Source: Cytophagaceae bacterium
Lineage (GTDB): Bacteria; Bacteroidota; Bacteroidia; Cytophagales; Spirosomataceae
Assembly (NCBI GenBank): GCA_027491195.1
Contig: JAIXWQ010000008.1
Coordinates: forward strand, 186,001 to 250,000
DNA: 64,000 nucleotides
Direction: 5' to 3'
The notes beneath the pieces were generated by a model, which saw only the letters and a program-made list of their open reading frames with translations, had not been told where the DNA came from and did not search any database. Position numbers and translations under genes: made by a program. Positions 1 to 10,763 of the stretch are shown here, in pieces. Position 1 is the stretch's first letter. The number at the start of each line of letters is the position of its first letter.

Positions 1-1164
1 TTTAGCTAAGTCTGAACGACGGGAAGGAGCTAATTCGCCGATACCACCGATTTGGATAGCTACCGAAGAAAAATTAGCAAAACCACAAAGCGCAAAACTT
101 GTAATGGCAATTGTTTTAGGGTCTAAAGTCGCCTTCAAGTGAACCATATCAAGATATGCCACAAATTCATTTACGACCATTTTCTTACCCATTAAGGCAC
201 CAGCCACTTCAATATCTTGGGCAGGCACACCCATAGCGAAAGCAAATACAGAGAATAACTTGCCTAAAATCGTATTCATCGATAGTTCTGGATAATTCAC
301 CCAAGCACCGATATGGCCTAAACCTAAGTCAACTAAAGCAATTAAGGCAATAAAACCGATTAACATCGCGATGACATTTAAACCTACTTTCAATCCCTCA
401 CTCGCACCTGCCGCGATCGCATCTACTAAATTCGCATGCGTTTTAGACAATTCTAATTTCACTTCGCCTTCGGTTTCTGACTTCTCCGTTTCAGGGAACA
501 TGATTTTAGAGATAACTAAAGCACCTGGCGCCGCCATTAAACTAGCCGCTAATAAATAGGCCGCTGGAACACCTAGCGAGATATAAACAGCCATAACACC
601 ACCTGCGATGCAGGCGAAAGAACCTGTCATCGAAGCCATCAGCTCCGAATTCGTCATATTTTTCAGATAAGGCTTGATCATGATTTGCGCCTCTACTTGG
701 CCTACAAAAGTAGATGCCACATTCGAAAGAGCCTCTGCCCCACTCACGCCCATTAACCAGTGTACACCTTTACCCATGAAAGAAACGACACGCTGAAGAA
801 TGCCTAAATGATAGAACATATTCACTAAAACAGCCACAAAAATGATCGTAGGAACTACTTTAAAGAAGAAAATATAATCGTTTCCTGGACCAAAAGCCTT
901 GATCATCAAATCACGATTCACTAACGAACCGAACACAAATTGTGCCCCTTTGTCCGCTTGACCTAACAAGGTATTGATGGAATCACCTAACCACTGGAAG
1001 AGGTTTTGGCCTACTTCAGTCTTCAAGATAAAGACCGCTAACAACACTTGTAACAAAAGACCTACGCCTACTGTCCGGTAATTAATTGCTTTACGGTTAT
1101 TTGACATTAAAAATGCTACCCCTAAAATCAATACGATACCGAGTAACCCTGTAAATCTTTCCAT
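1..1164 (-). CDS. nupC: NupC-family concentrative nucleoside transporter, C-terminus outside window
   Basis: This is an inner-membrane concentrative nucleoside transporter (CNT/NupC family) that imports nucleosides with an ion gradient. The frame opens at an ATG at 1164 and runs to base 1 without a stop, so 388 residues are visible and a short C-terminal part is missing. Hydrophobic segments alternate along the whole protein. Family stretches are readable: SGAEALSNVASTFVGQVEA at about residues 141-159 and LCGFANFSSVAIQIGGIGEL near the visible end. It starts 24 bases after the ppk1 stop on the same strand, so it is probably the distal gene of the gyrB-ppk1 transcript. The family is clear; the exact substrate range and coupling ion cannot be read from sequence. 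Confidence 0.93.
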   Translation of the reverse strand, partial: MERFTGLLGIVLILGVAFLMSNNRKAINYRTVGVGLLLQVLLAVFILKTEVGQNLFQWLGDSINTLLGQADKGAQFVFGSLVNRDLMIKAFGPGNDYIFFFKVVPTIIFVAVLVNMFYHLGILQRVVSFMGKGVHWLMGVSGAEALSNVASTFVGQVEAQIMIKPYLKNMTNSELMASMTGSFACIAGGVMAVYISLGVPAAYLLAASLMAAPGALVISKIMFPETEKSETEGEVKLELSKTHANLVDAIAAGASEGLKVGLNVIAMLIGFIALIALVDLGLGHIGAWVNYPELSMNTILGKLFSVFAFAMGVPAQDIEVAGALMGKKMVVNEFVAYLDMVHLKATLDPKTIAITSFALCGFANFSSVAIQIGGIGELAPSRRSDLAK

Positions 1165-1188
1165 TATGCTGTTGTTGGTGTAATTCGC

Positions 1189-3465
1189 CTATTTTTTTTC
1201 AAGGCTAATTGTAAATTTATCAAATGCTAAGCCCTCAACCAAATCCTCTTCTTTGATTTCATAAAATTTCGTGTGGATATCAAACGGTTCATCACTCTCA
1301 ATTTTCCAATAAGTCCCATCCTCTTGCATTTCATAGGAGTTTTTGGTATCCCGTAAATTCCAATCCAAGATGGTGATGGCCAAATTTTTAGCGCGCGTAT
1401 TCACTAGTTCAAAGAGTGATTCAATGCGTCTGTCAAAGCTTCGCACCATCACGTCTGCACTTCCTCCATAAATTTTCGCATCGCCCTCATTGTGGAAATA
1501 ATACAAACGGGTATGCTCTAAATACTCCCCTACGATCGATTTAATGAAGATATTCTCTGATAAACCCTTGCGCTGAGGACGCAGGCAGCAAATGCCTCTC
1601 ACGATCAATAAAACTGGCAAACCCGCTTGAGAAGCCTTATAGAGCGCATCCATCGTCTTCAAATCTTGCAAGGAATTGATCTTCCAGCAAATACCTGCCG
1701 GTTTTCCTTCTTTGTGATTCTTCACCTCCATCTCAATCATTTCAATTAAACGATTCCGCATGTCGCGCGGAGCCGTAATCAAATGCTCGTAATGAGTCGG
1801 CATCGAGTGCCCTGTAATAACATTGAAGAACTCTGAAATATCTTGTGTAATACGCGTATCTGTCGTTAAAAGACCAATATCGGTATATAATTTAGCCGTA
1901 TCCTCGTTATAATTTCCAGAGGAAAGATGGGCATAACTTACTACATGATTGCCTTCATTGCGAATGACTTGAAGTAATTTAGTGTGCGTTTTTAAACCCG
2001 GAATACCATAAATCACAAAGCAACCTGCTTTCTGCAATTTCGTCGCCTCCTTGATATTGTTTTCCTCATCGAAACGCGCCTTCACTTCAAACAAAACGGA
2101 AACGTGTTTTCCTTGTTCCGCAGCACGCAATAAAGCACTCGCAATTCGCGAATTCTTCGAAATACGGTATAACGTAATCTTAATCGCTAATACCTTCGGA
2201 TCCTCTGCCGCTTGTTCTAACAATTGAATAACCGGCTCAAAATTATTATAGGGATGGTGTAATAAAATATCCCCCCGTTTAATGGTATCAAAAATATCAT
2301 CAATCACCACCGACTTTAGCCCTAAAGCTGGAACCACGGCTGGATTAACCGCTAATTGAGTTTTAAATTCGGAGTGTTTTAATATCTGCCAAAAACACGT
2401 AAAATCAAGAATCGAATTCTTAACAAAAATATCCGAACGCTCTAAATTCCAACGCTTTAACATCTCTGTTAACAAGAATTCCGAATGGAATTTCTCCACC
2501 TCTACCCGTGTCACACGACCCAAACGACGGTCTTTAATCTTCTTCTTCACCTCATCCACGAAATCCGTATCCGAATCTTCGTGTTCCACTAAATCAAAAT
2601 CTCCATTCCGTGTAATACGGAATAAAGTCGTCGATTCAATCTCCACATTGCGGTACAAAATCTGTAAGTGATGGCGAATAATTTCTTCAATCGGTATAAA
2701 CAATACGTTGTCCTCCCGCTCAATCACATAGAAACGCTTTAAATTCAAGGGGATTTGAACAAAAGAAATCTTCTGCTCCTTCTCATTTCTCGTTTTCTTT
2801 TTATCCGAAACCCCTAGCGTAACCACCCCAAAAATCAAGGTCTTGGCTAATAAACTCGGGAACGTATGTGTATGATCAAAGACCATCGGGGTCAACATCG
2901 GATAAATCGTCCGCTGAAAATAGGTCGCCACCTCTTCCTTTTCTTCCTCCTCTAAATCATCCAAACAAGCTAATAAAAGACCATTCTCCGGAAACAAGGG
3001 CAATATTTCTTCCATGAAAAGACGGTGCTTTTCTTGGGTAAACTCCTGCGCTTGATCAATAATAGCTTGTTTAAATGGCACCTCCCGAAGGCCACAATAA
3101 TCCGTCCGCTCTTTCCCTAAATCAATGTAATTATACAAAGAACCCATTCGGATGGTAAAAAACTCATCCAAATTAGAGGCTGTGATTGCTAAGAACTTCA
3201 AGCGATCAAATAAGGATTTAGAGGAATCCCTAGCTTGATCCAGCACACGCTCATCAAATTTTAACCAAGATAAATCCCGAGAGATGAACTTCGCCTTGGC
3301 GATGGTGTCATTCGACTTTTGGGTCGATTTGTCCACCTTTCGATTTTGCTCCCTAGGAGCCATCAAATTAATCTTCCAATTCGTAGGCGTAAGTAAAGAC
3401 AAAAGATTCCCGGTAAGGGAATCTTTTGTCTCATCGTGTTTCAGTATTTTATCTAATTCACTCAT
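1189..3465 (-). CDS. ppk1: Polyphosphate kinase 1
   Basis: This enzyme reversibly transfers the gamma-phosphate of ATP onto inorganic polyphosphate. The PPK N-terminal domain begins at FISRDLSWLKFDERVLDQA (about residue 61), followed by the middle domain and two phospholipase-D-like C-terminal domains. In the latter, IKITLYRISKNSRIASALL and GIPGLKTHTKLL are visible; the His of the THTK stretch matches the position expected for the phosphorylated histidine. The protein is longer than the usual roughly 690 residues because of about 55 extra N-terminal residues. The chosen ATG directly abuts the preceding stop (TAA-ATG). An alternative ATG at 3363 (MAPREQ) has GGAAG about ten bases upstream and would remove most of the extension. 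It lies in an apparent operon with gyrB, a 72-residue ORF and nupC. Confidence 0.95.
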   Translation of the reverse strand: MSELDKILKHDETKDSLTGNLLSLLTPTNWKINLMAPREQNRKVDKSTQKSNDTIAKAKFISRDLSWLKFDERVLDQARDSSKSLFDRLKFLAITASNLDEFFTIRMGSLYNYIDLGKERTDYCGLREVPFKQAIIDQAQEFTQEKHRLFMEEILPLFPENGLLLACLDDLEEEEKEEVATYFQRTIYPMLTPMVFDHTHTFPSLLAKTLIFGVVTLGVSDKKKTRNEKEQKISFVQIPLNLKRFYVIEREDNVLFIPIEEIIRHHLQILYRNVEIESTTLFRITRNGDFDLVEHEDSDTDFVDEVKKKIKDRRLGRVTRVEVEKFHSEFLLTEMLKRWNLERSDIFVKNSILDFTCFWQILKHSEFKTQLAVNPAVVPALGLKSVVIDDIFDTIKRGDILLHHPYNNFEPVIQLLEQAAEDPKVLAIKITLYRISKNSRIASALLRAAEQGKHVSVLFEVKARFDEENNIKEATKLQKAGCFVIYGIPGLKTHTKLLQVIRNEGNHVVSYAHLSSGNYNEDTAKLYTDIGLLTTDTRITQDISEFFNVITGHSMPTHYEHLITAPRDMRNRLIEMIEMEVKNHKEGKPAGICWKINSLQDLKTMDALYKASQAGLPVLLIVRGICCLRPQRKGLSENIFIKSIVGEYLEHTRLYYFHNEGDAKIYGGSADVMVRSFDRRIESLFELVNTRAKNLAITILDWNLRDTKNSYEMQEDGTYWKIESDEPFDIHTKFYEIKEEDLVEGLAFDKFTISLEKK

Positions 3466-3684
3466 TTATTCAGTGGGTATTTGATTTTTTATCGCTTGGT
3501 AATCAGAGCCCAAACGCCCCATTTCTGTGGCCAAGAATTTCTGAAGTTCTAAGTTAAACAAGCCCTTTTCTTCTTCTGTTAAGGAATTGTAAAAGTCTTT
3601 CAATTCTTGATTGATCTTTTGCTTTTCTTCTAACGTCTCTGCGTGAATACCCCGCAAATGGTAGGATTTAAAATCAAAATTCAT
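3466..3684 (-). CDS. Small hypothetical protein between gyrB and ppk1
   Basis: I do not recognise this 72-residue protein. It is charged, with no signal peptide or membrane segment, and its middle (about residues 16-55) looks helical, rich in Glu, Lys and Leu (for example EEKQKINQELKDFYNSL). Its ATG follows the gyrB stop by one base (TAG-a-ATG) and its stop abuts the ppk1 ATG. Such tight packing on both sides is the main reason to think it is real and co-translated. No function can be given. Confidence 0.75.
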   Translation of the reverse strand: MNFDFKSYHLRGIHAETLEEKQKINQELKDFYNSLTEEEKGLFNLELQKFLATEMGRLGSDYQAIKNQIPTE

Positions 3685-3685
3685 T

Positions 3686-5674
<1,989 letters not shown>

Positions 5675-5750
5675 TTAAAACGAGCTTATTAATCGCCCGA
5701 AACTTGTGTTGATTAGTAGCCTTAAAAATATAAAAATTAACTAAATAATC

Positions 5751-7274
5751 CTAATGTTTGAAGTGACGAATTCCCGTCATGACCATAGCTAAATCGTTCG
5801 CATCACAGTAATCAATGGAATCTTGATCCTTAATCGATCCACCCGGTTGCGTAACTGCCACAATACCCGCATTTCCTGCGATTTCTACGCAATCTGGGAA
5901 CGGGAAGAAAGCATCAGATGCCATCACCGCGCCGTTTAAATCAAAACCAAATTCTTTCGCTTTATCAATCGCTTGCTTCAAGGCGTCTACACGAGATGTT
6001 TGGCCTACTCCTGAAGCTAATAACTGACCGTCATTCGCTAAAATGATGGTATTTGATTTCGTATGCTTACAAATTTTTAATGCGAAGGCCAAAGCGCGCT
6101 TCTGCTCATCCGTAGGAATGCGTTTGGTCACCGTTTTGAAATCTTCCACGCCTTCCATCACTAAATCCTTATCTTGTTCTAATACCCCGTTTAACAAGGT
6201 CTTAAACATTACTTTCGGGAATTCAACTTGGTTACGCTTCAACAGAATGCGATTTTTCTTTGTCTTTAAGATTTCCAAAGCCTCCTCCGTAAAGTCTGGG
6301 GCAATTAGAATCTCACAGAATAAGGGATTGATCGACTCAGCTGCTGCTTTGTCTACGGTATTGTTTGTCGCTAATACACCACCGAAAGCCGAAATCGGAT
6401 CACAAGAAAGCGCCTTATCGTACGCCTCTTTTACCGAAGAACCAGTCGCTACGCCACATGCATTCATGTGCTTGATGATAACGAATGCTGTCTCTTTAAA
6501 CTCATCTAAAAGTGAAAGGCAAGCATCTACGTCTACTAAGTTATTGTAAGACAATTCCTTACCGTGTAGTTTGTCAAATAAAGCCGTTAAATCTCCGTAG
6601 AACTTACCTTGTTGGTGCGGATTTTCGCCATAACGTAAACCGTGCACTGGCAATGTCGTATAATTGGCCAAATCTGCAGATTGGCCTGCAAAATAACGTT
6701 GAATTGCTCCATCGTAGTGCGATGAAACAGCAAATGCCTTTCCTGCAAAACTTCTACGCTCTTCTAACGTCGTTGAAGTAGAACCGTGTGCCGCAAAAAT
6801 CGCAGAAACTTCAGCGTATTGATCACGAGATGAAACGATTAATACATCGTTAAAATTCTTCGCGCCACCGCGGATCAAAGAGATGCCACCAATGTCAATT
6901 TTTTCAATAATATCCTCATCAGATGCTCCAGACGCAACCGTCTCCTCGAATGGATATAAATCCACCATCACTAAATCTAGGGCTGGAATATCGTATTGTT
7001 TAGCTACAGCCACATCCTCCGCTAAGTCGCGACGGTGTAAAATTCCACCAAAAACCTTCGGATGCAAAGTCTTTACGCGACCACCAAAGATCGACGGATA
7101 TCCCGTTAAATCTTCTACTGCAATCACTGGAATACCTAATTCTTCGATGAAAGACTGCGTCCCTCCCGTAGAATAAAGTGTCACTCCGTTTTTATGAAGT
7201 TCTTGAATGATAGGCGCTAAACCGTCCTTGTAAAAAACCGAAATTAAGGCTGATTGAATTTTCTTAACTGACAT
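5751..7274 (-). CDS. purH: Bifunctional AICAR transformylase/IMP cyclohydrolase
   Basis: PurH catalyses the last two steps of purine synthesis: formylation of AICAR with 10-formyl-THF, then ring closure to IMP. The N-terminal MGS-like cyclohydrolase domain shows STGGTQSFIEELGIPV and GGRVKTLHPKVFGG. The C-terminal transformylase domain carries the Lys-His pair in IIKHMNACGVATG and the late motif DAFFPFPDCVEIAGNAGI. The frame stays open to 7301, but I place the start at 7274, where MSVKKIQSALISV matches the usual PurH N-terminus. The length is then 507 residues, normal for the family. It appears to be a single-gene unit upstream of the gyrB operon. Confidence 0.96.
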   Translation of the reverse strand: MSVKKIQSALISVFYKDGLAPIIQELHKNGVTLYSTGGTQSFIEELGIPVIAVEDLTGYPSIFGGRVKTLHPKVFGGILHRRDLAEDVAVAKQYDIPALDLVMVDLYPFEETVASGASDEDIIEKIDIGGISLIRGGAKNFNDVLIVSSRDQYAEVSAIFAAHGSTSTTLEERRSFAGKAFAVSSHYDGAIQRYFAGQSADLANYTTLPVHGLRYGENPHQQGKFYGDLTALFDKLHGKELSYNNLVDVDACLSLLDEFKETAFVIIKHMNACGVATGSSVKEAYDKALSCDPISAFGGVLATNNTVDKAAAESINPLFCEILIAPDFTEEALEILKTKKNRILLKRNQVEFPKVMFKTLLNGVLEQDKDLVMEGVEDFKTVTKRIPTDEQKRALAFALKICKHTKSNTIILANDGQLLASGVGQTSRVDALKQAIDKAKEFGFDLNGAVMASDAFFPFPDCVEIAGNAGIVAVTQPGGSIKDQDSIDYCDANDLAMVMTGIRHFKH

Positions 7275-7329
7275 GGGGCTTGATAAAAAATGAAGCCTCA
7301 AAGGTACGAAATTCAGCCCAAAAAGCCGT

Positions 7330-8490
7330 CTATTTTTTAGCCATTTTTTGGTAGCGCAACAAGCCCTCTAAATAATAGTAATCTGCGTAGATTAAGGGCA
7401 CATCAATCTCTGAATTCAACGATTTCGCTCCTACGCAGTGCTTGATCAAGAAGTGATTATTTTCACCTAAAGCCGCGCGGTAAGCTGGCGACGAAAGTGA
7501 CTCTAACATCTTCACCGCATCGGCATAATAACGCTTCCCTTTCTCCCCAGAATACGTGCTCAATTCTAGCAAAGCAGATGCCGCGATGGCACCTGCCGAA
7601 GCATCACGTTCCTCTGTCGGGATATTGGGCGCATAAAAATCCCAATACGGAATTTTGTCAGCCGGTATATTCGGATGATTCAAATAGAAATCGGAAATTT
7701 TTTGGGCGAAGTCTAGGTATTTCTTATCCTTCGTATTGCGGTACATTTCCACGTAACCGTACATCGCCCAGGCATGACCACGCGTCCAGGTAGACTCATC
7801 TTGGTAGCCTTGGTGTTGTTTTTTGGCCAAAACCTTACCATCCACATCATAGCAAATCACATGATAGCTCGAATAATCCGGTCTGAAATGATTCTTCATC
7901 GTATTATCCGCATGAATGATCGCAATCTCCTTAAAACGAGGATCACCGGTCTCCCGAGAAGCCCAGAACAATAATTCCAAGTTCATCATGTTGTCGATGA
8001 TCACTGGATATTGATAACCGCCTTTGAAGCCATTCCAAGACTTAATCAAGCCAATTTTTGGGTCAAAACGCGTCGCCAAAGACTTCGCTGATTGAATCAA
8101 CACCTTCTTGTATTCCGGATCTTTCGTTAGACGCAAGCCATTCCCAAAAGAATCGTACATCATAAACCCTAAATCATGCGTTCCCGTATTATACTGCTCC
8201 TTCTTCACCGCAGCCGTCCATAAACGCGCAGCTGATTCCCATTTCGGATCTTTTGTTTTTTCGAATAAGTACCAAAGTCCGCCCGGGAAGAAACCTGAAC
8301 ACCACCACTTCGAAGGCATATTGCGATAGGTTCCATCTTGTTTTGCAGAGTGCACCGTCGTGCTTGTGTCAGGCTGAGCCGCTAACATCAATTGGTATTG
8401 CTGACCAGCTAGAGCGATTTGTTTGTCCACATCAATTTTCTGTGCGAAAAGGGAAGTGGAGAGGAAAATGAGGGATAAAATTTTTTTCAT
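7330..8490 (-). CDS. Exported GH88 unsaturated glucuronyl hydrolase
   Basis: This is a family GH88 enzyme, which releases 4,5-unsaturated uronic acid from the non-reducing end of oligosaccharides made by polysaccharide lyases. A signal peptide, MKKILSLIFLSTSLFAQ, sends it to the periplasm. The two aspartates expected for hydration of the vinyl ether are in HDLGFMMYDSFGNG (about residue 105) and IDNMMNLELLFWA (about 167). The (alpha/alpha)6-barrel signatures STWTRGHAWAMYGYVEMY and the late DASAGAIAASALLEL are present. The length of 386 residues is normal. It sits downstream of the GH105-kduD pair, separated by a heptad repeat element, and fits the same uronate pathway. The polymer (pectin, ulvan, glycosaminoglycan) cannot be decided. 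Confidence 0.92.
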   Translation of the reverse strand: MKKILSLIFLSTSLFAQKIDVDKQIALAGQQYQLMLAAQPDTSTTVHSAKQDGTYRNMPSKWWCSGFFPGGLWYLFEKTKDPKWESAARLWTAAVKKEQYNTGTHDLGFMMYDSFGNGLRLTKDPEYKKVLIQSAKSLATRFDPKIGLIKSWNGFKGGYQYPVIIDNMMNLELLFWASRETGDPRFKEIAIIHADNTMKNHFRPDYSSYHVICYDVDGKVLAKKQHQGYQDESTWTRGHAWAMYGYVEMYRNTKDKKYLDFAQKISDFYLNHPNIPADKIPYWDFYAPNIPTEERDASAGAIAASALLELSTYSGEKGKRYYADAVKMLESLSSPAYRAALGENNHFLIKHCVGAKSLNSEIDVPLIYADYYYLEGLLRYQKMAKK

Positions 8491-8508
8491 AGGTTTAGTT
8501 TTTTAATT

Positions 8509-8640
8509 AGAGCACAAAGAATAAAGCATAAAGAATAAAGTTGGAATCTCCTTCGGAGATGAATTTATGAAAGATTTTTCTCGAATCCATCCGCGAAGCG
8601 GATTCAATCTTTATTCTTTATTCTTTGTGCTCTATTCTTT
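8509..8640. repeat. Heptad-arm palindromic element, copy A
   Basis: This is an intergenic inverted repeat of about 132 bases between kduD and the GH88 gene. The left arm (8509-8540) and right arm (8609-8640) are complementary and built of 7-base words such as AGAATAA, AGCATAA and AGCACAA; they differ by about one word. The 68-base spacer holds two small hairpins, one around ATCTCCTTCGGAGAT (8547-8561) and one around ATCCGCGAAGCGGAT (8589-8603), in opposite orientation. On the minus strand the words begin three bases after the kduD stop. Copies B and C elsewhere share the arms and the hairpin core. A terminator role for kduD is possible, but there is no U-tract. Confidence 0.85.
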
Positions 8641-8642
8641 CA

Positions 8643-9407
8643 TTATCGGCCCATCCAGCCGCCATCAACGGTCAGTATGGTTCCGTGTACATAGTTAGAG
8701 GCATCCGATGCTAAGAAAACCACTGGACCTTTAAAGTCTTCTGGTTCTCCCCAACGTCCTGCCGGAATTCGTCCTAAAATAGAAGCACTGCGCTCCTGAT
8801 CTTCGCGTAATGCCGTCGTATTATCTGTTGAAATATAACCTGGAGCAATTGCATTGACATTAACTCCCTTACCAGCCCACTCATTCGCTAAGGCCATCGT
8901 TAAGCGGGCAATTCCGCCCTTACTTGCTGCATAACCTGGCACGTTAATGCCGCCTTGGAAACTCAATAGAGAAGCAGTGAAAATGATTTTACCGGAACCC
9001 TGTGCTAACATAGCAGAACCTATCTCTCTACTTAGGATAAATTGAGACGAAAGATTCACCTCTAATACCTCATCCCAAAATTCATCCGAATGCTCTGCCG
9101 CTGGATTACGCAAAATGGTACCTGCATTATTGATTAAAATATCGATACGCGGAAAATCTGCTTTTACCTGTTTGATAAAGGCGTACAACGAATCACGGTT
9201 AGAGAAGTCTGCTTGGTAGGCTTTGAATTTTCGGCCCAGACCGACAACTGCTTTTTCAATGGCAGACCCTGAAAATTCTAACGAAGCCGAAACCCCAATA
9301 ATATCGGCACCAGCCTCCGCTAAGCCTAAAGCCATCGCCATCCCGATGCCTCTTTTGCAACCCGTTACGAGTGCTACTTTTCCTGTTAAATCAAATGCAT
9401 TTTTCAT
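8643..9407 (-). CDS. kduD: 2-deoxy-D-gluconate 3-dehydrogenase / KduD-type SDR
   Basis: KduD reduces 3-deoxy-D-glycero-2,5-hexodiulosonate to 2-keto-3-deoxygluconate, joining unsaturated-uronate breakdown to central metabolism. The protein is a classical 254-residue short-chain dehydrogenase. It has the NAD(H)-binding TGCKRGIG (about 15-22), NNAGTILR (about 93-100), the Tyr-x3-Lys catalytic pair in YAASKGG, and the KduD-like tail RIPAGRWGEPEDF and VDGGWMGR. The ATG lies one base after the GH105 stop (TAA-t-ATG), so the two genes form an operon. The next pathway genes (kduI, KDG kinase) are not in the window. Confidence 0.93.
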   Translation of the reverse strand: MKNAFDLTGKVALVTGCKRGIGMAMALGLAEAGADIIGVSASLEFSGSAIEKAVVGLGRKFKAYQADFSNRDSLYAFIKQVKADFPRIDILINNAGTILRNPAAEHSDEFWDEVLEVNLSSQFILSREIGSAMLAQGSGKIIFTASLLSFQGGINVPGYAASKGGIARLTMALANEWAGKGVNVNAIAPGYISTDNTTALREDQERSASILGRIPAGRWGEPEDFKGPVVFLASDASNYVHGTILTVDGGWMGR

Positions 9408-9408
9408 A

Positions 9409-10704
9409 TTATTTCAAATGTACGGCGGAATCGTTGATTTGGTAGTTGTTGTGTTTCAGTAAATCCATCATCGCTGCTCCCGCTAAAAGTACGGGGCCAT
9501 AACCGTGTGCCGCGAAAGGGGAAATCGGTCTGTGGTAGTAAAAGGCAGGATCCCAAGCTAAACCGGTGCCCACACAGGTACCTTCAACTTGGCCTTTTTC
9601 ATTTACTTTCGTGTTCACTGCATTCCAGCCCAAAATAGCTGCAGGGCCGTAAATTTTCGGGTCTAACCAGCCTTTGTTGATACCTTTGGCCATCACATAG
9701 GTATAAATCGCCGTACAAGAGGTCTCTAAATAGGAATCGTTTTTATCTACTAATTGATGCCAAAAACCAGTTCCATCCTGCAAGGCCATCAGCCCTTTCA
9801 AGTGATTTTTCAATTGTGCCAAAATCGCCGGACGAGCTGGATGATTCGCCGGCAAATATTCCAATAATTCACAATTCGTCAACAAGGCCCAGCCATTCGC
9901 GCGACCCCAATGGAACTCCGGGTGCTCCGTCGCATCCACTAAATAGCCATGCATGTAAATGTTCAAGTTAGGGTTAAACATCCGTTTTTGATACGCAGCA
10001 AACTGAAACACAGCCTCCTCGTATTCTCCCAATTGCAATAGCGCAGGAATGGCCATATAGACATCATCCAACCACATCGTGTGGTGCAAAGGGCGAATTC
10101 TCACTAAAGTGCGATCCGGCAAACGGTGTTCTTCTTTTAAGATGAAGTCAGACGCGCGCTTCGTTATATACGACATGTCCGTAGTGAAACCCGCATTCTT
10201 CGCTTTAACCACCGCCATTCCCATGGCACCGATATCATCAAGCGCTCGTGGATGCACTAATCCTTTTAATACGTGTGATTGCGCTGTAGGAATCTTGATC
10301 GCCTCTGGAACAGCTGAATTAATTAGGTTCAAGCGATTAAATACATAGTTTTTGTATTTCTCATCGCCTGTCACTTGAGACAAAGCTAGCATCCCAGAAT
10401 AGGTCACGCCCCACTCATAGGAAATTGGGCGAAAATCGCCTTTGCTGAAAATGGCGTTAGCGTTATAGGTTTTCACCTCAGCGCCACTGGATTTATCGAC
10501 AAAACGATTGGGGGTAGCAGCTTCTAAATAGGTAAATACACGATCTAGCGTTTTCTGGATATCAGCCACCGCTGGTGCCCCGTAAGGCGTGGGATAATCT
10601 GGCTGCAGAGCGTGTAAGGGCGCTGTGGCATCGGAAGCGGAGGTGATGTTTTTTTGGGCGAAAATGGGCCCAGACAATAAAAGTACAAGTAGTGTATAGC
10701 GCAT
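9409..10704 (-). CDS. Exported GH105 unsaturated rhamnogalacturonyl hydrolase-like protein
   Basis: This is a GH105-type glycosidase (YteR/RhiN relatives), which cleaves unsaturated galacturonyl or glucuronyl residues from lyase products, typically of rhamnogalacturonan. MRYTLLVLLLSGPIFAQ is a signal peptide and fixes the start. Family landmarks are HTMWLDDVYMAIPALLQLG near the middle, WGRANGWALL, and LQDGTGFWHQLVDKNDSYLE with SCTAIYTYVMAKGIN near the C-terminal third. WLDD carries the Asp expected in the active site. It is followed by kduD with one base between. An intrinsic-terminator-like hairpin ends in seven U residues directly at its start codon, so expression may need read-through or control at that hairpin. 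Confidence 0.9.
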   Translation of the reverse strand: MRYTLLVLLLSGPIFAQKNITSASDATAPLHALQPDYPTPYGAPAVADIQKTLDRVFTYLEAATPNRFVDKSSGAEVKTYNANAIFSKGDFRPISYEWGVTYSGMLALSQVTGDEKYKNYVFNRLNLINSAVPEAIKIPTAQSHVLKGLVHPRALDDIGAMGMAVVKAKNAGFTTDMSYITKRASDFILKEEHRLPDRTLVRIRPLHHTMWLDDVYMAIPALLQLGEYEEAVFQFAAYQKRMFNPNLNIYMHGYLVDATEHPEFHWGRANGWALLTNCELLEYLPANHPARPAILAQLKNHLKGLMALQDGTGFWHQLVDKNDSYLETSCTAIYTYVMAKGINKGWLDPKIYGPAAILGWNAVNTKVNEKGQVEGTCVGTGLAWDPAFYYHRPISPFAAHGYGPVLLAGAAMMDLLKHNNYQINDSAVHLK

Positions 10705-10705
10705 A

Positions 10706-10744
10706 AAAAAAGGTTCTCTCTATTTAAAGCAGAGAGAACCTTTT
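10706..10744 (-). terminator. Hairpin terminator of the PQQ-dehydrogenase gene, touching the GH105 start
   Basis: Arms of 13 bases (10708-10720 and 10732-10744, AAAAGGTTCTCTC and its complement) enclose an 11-base loop. Read on the minus strand the hairpin ends in a run of seven T at 10706-10712, the last of which is followed at once by A-T-G at 10704. It lies 20 bases after the stop of the upstream gene. It could terminate that gene or act as an attenuator in front of GH105. Confidence 0.8.
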
Positions 10745-10763
10745 ACTTACTATAATCGAGGGA

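Noticed and set aside
6043-6549. Open frame of 168 codons opposite purH
   Set aside because: It lies entirely within purH on the other strand, has no recognisable domain, and purH is certain.
8509-8640. Insertion sequence with terminal inverted repeats
   Set aside because: There is no transposase frame, no target duplication is visible, and the element is only about 130 bases long.
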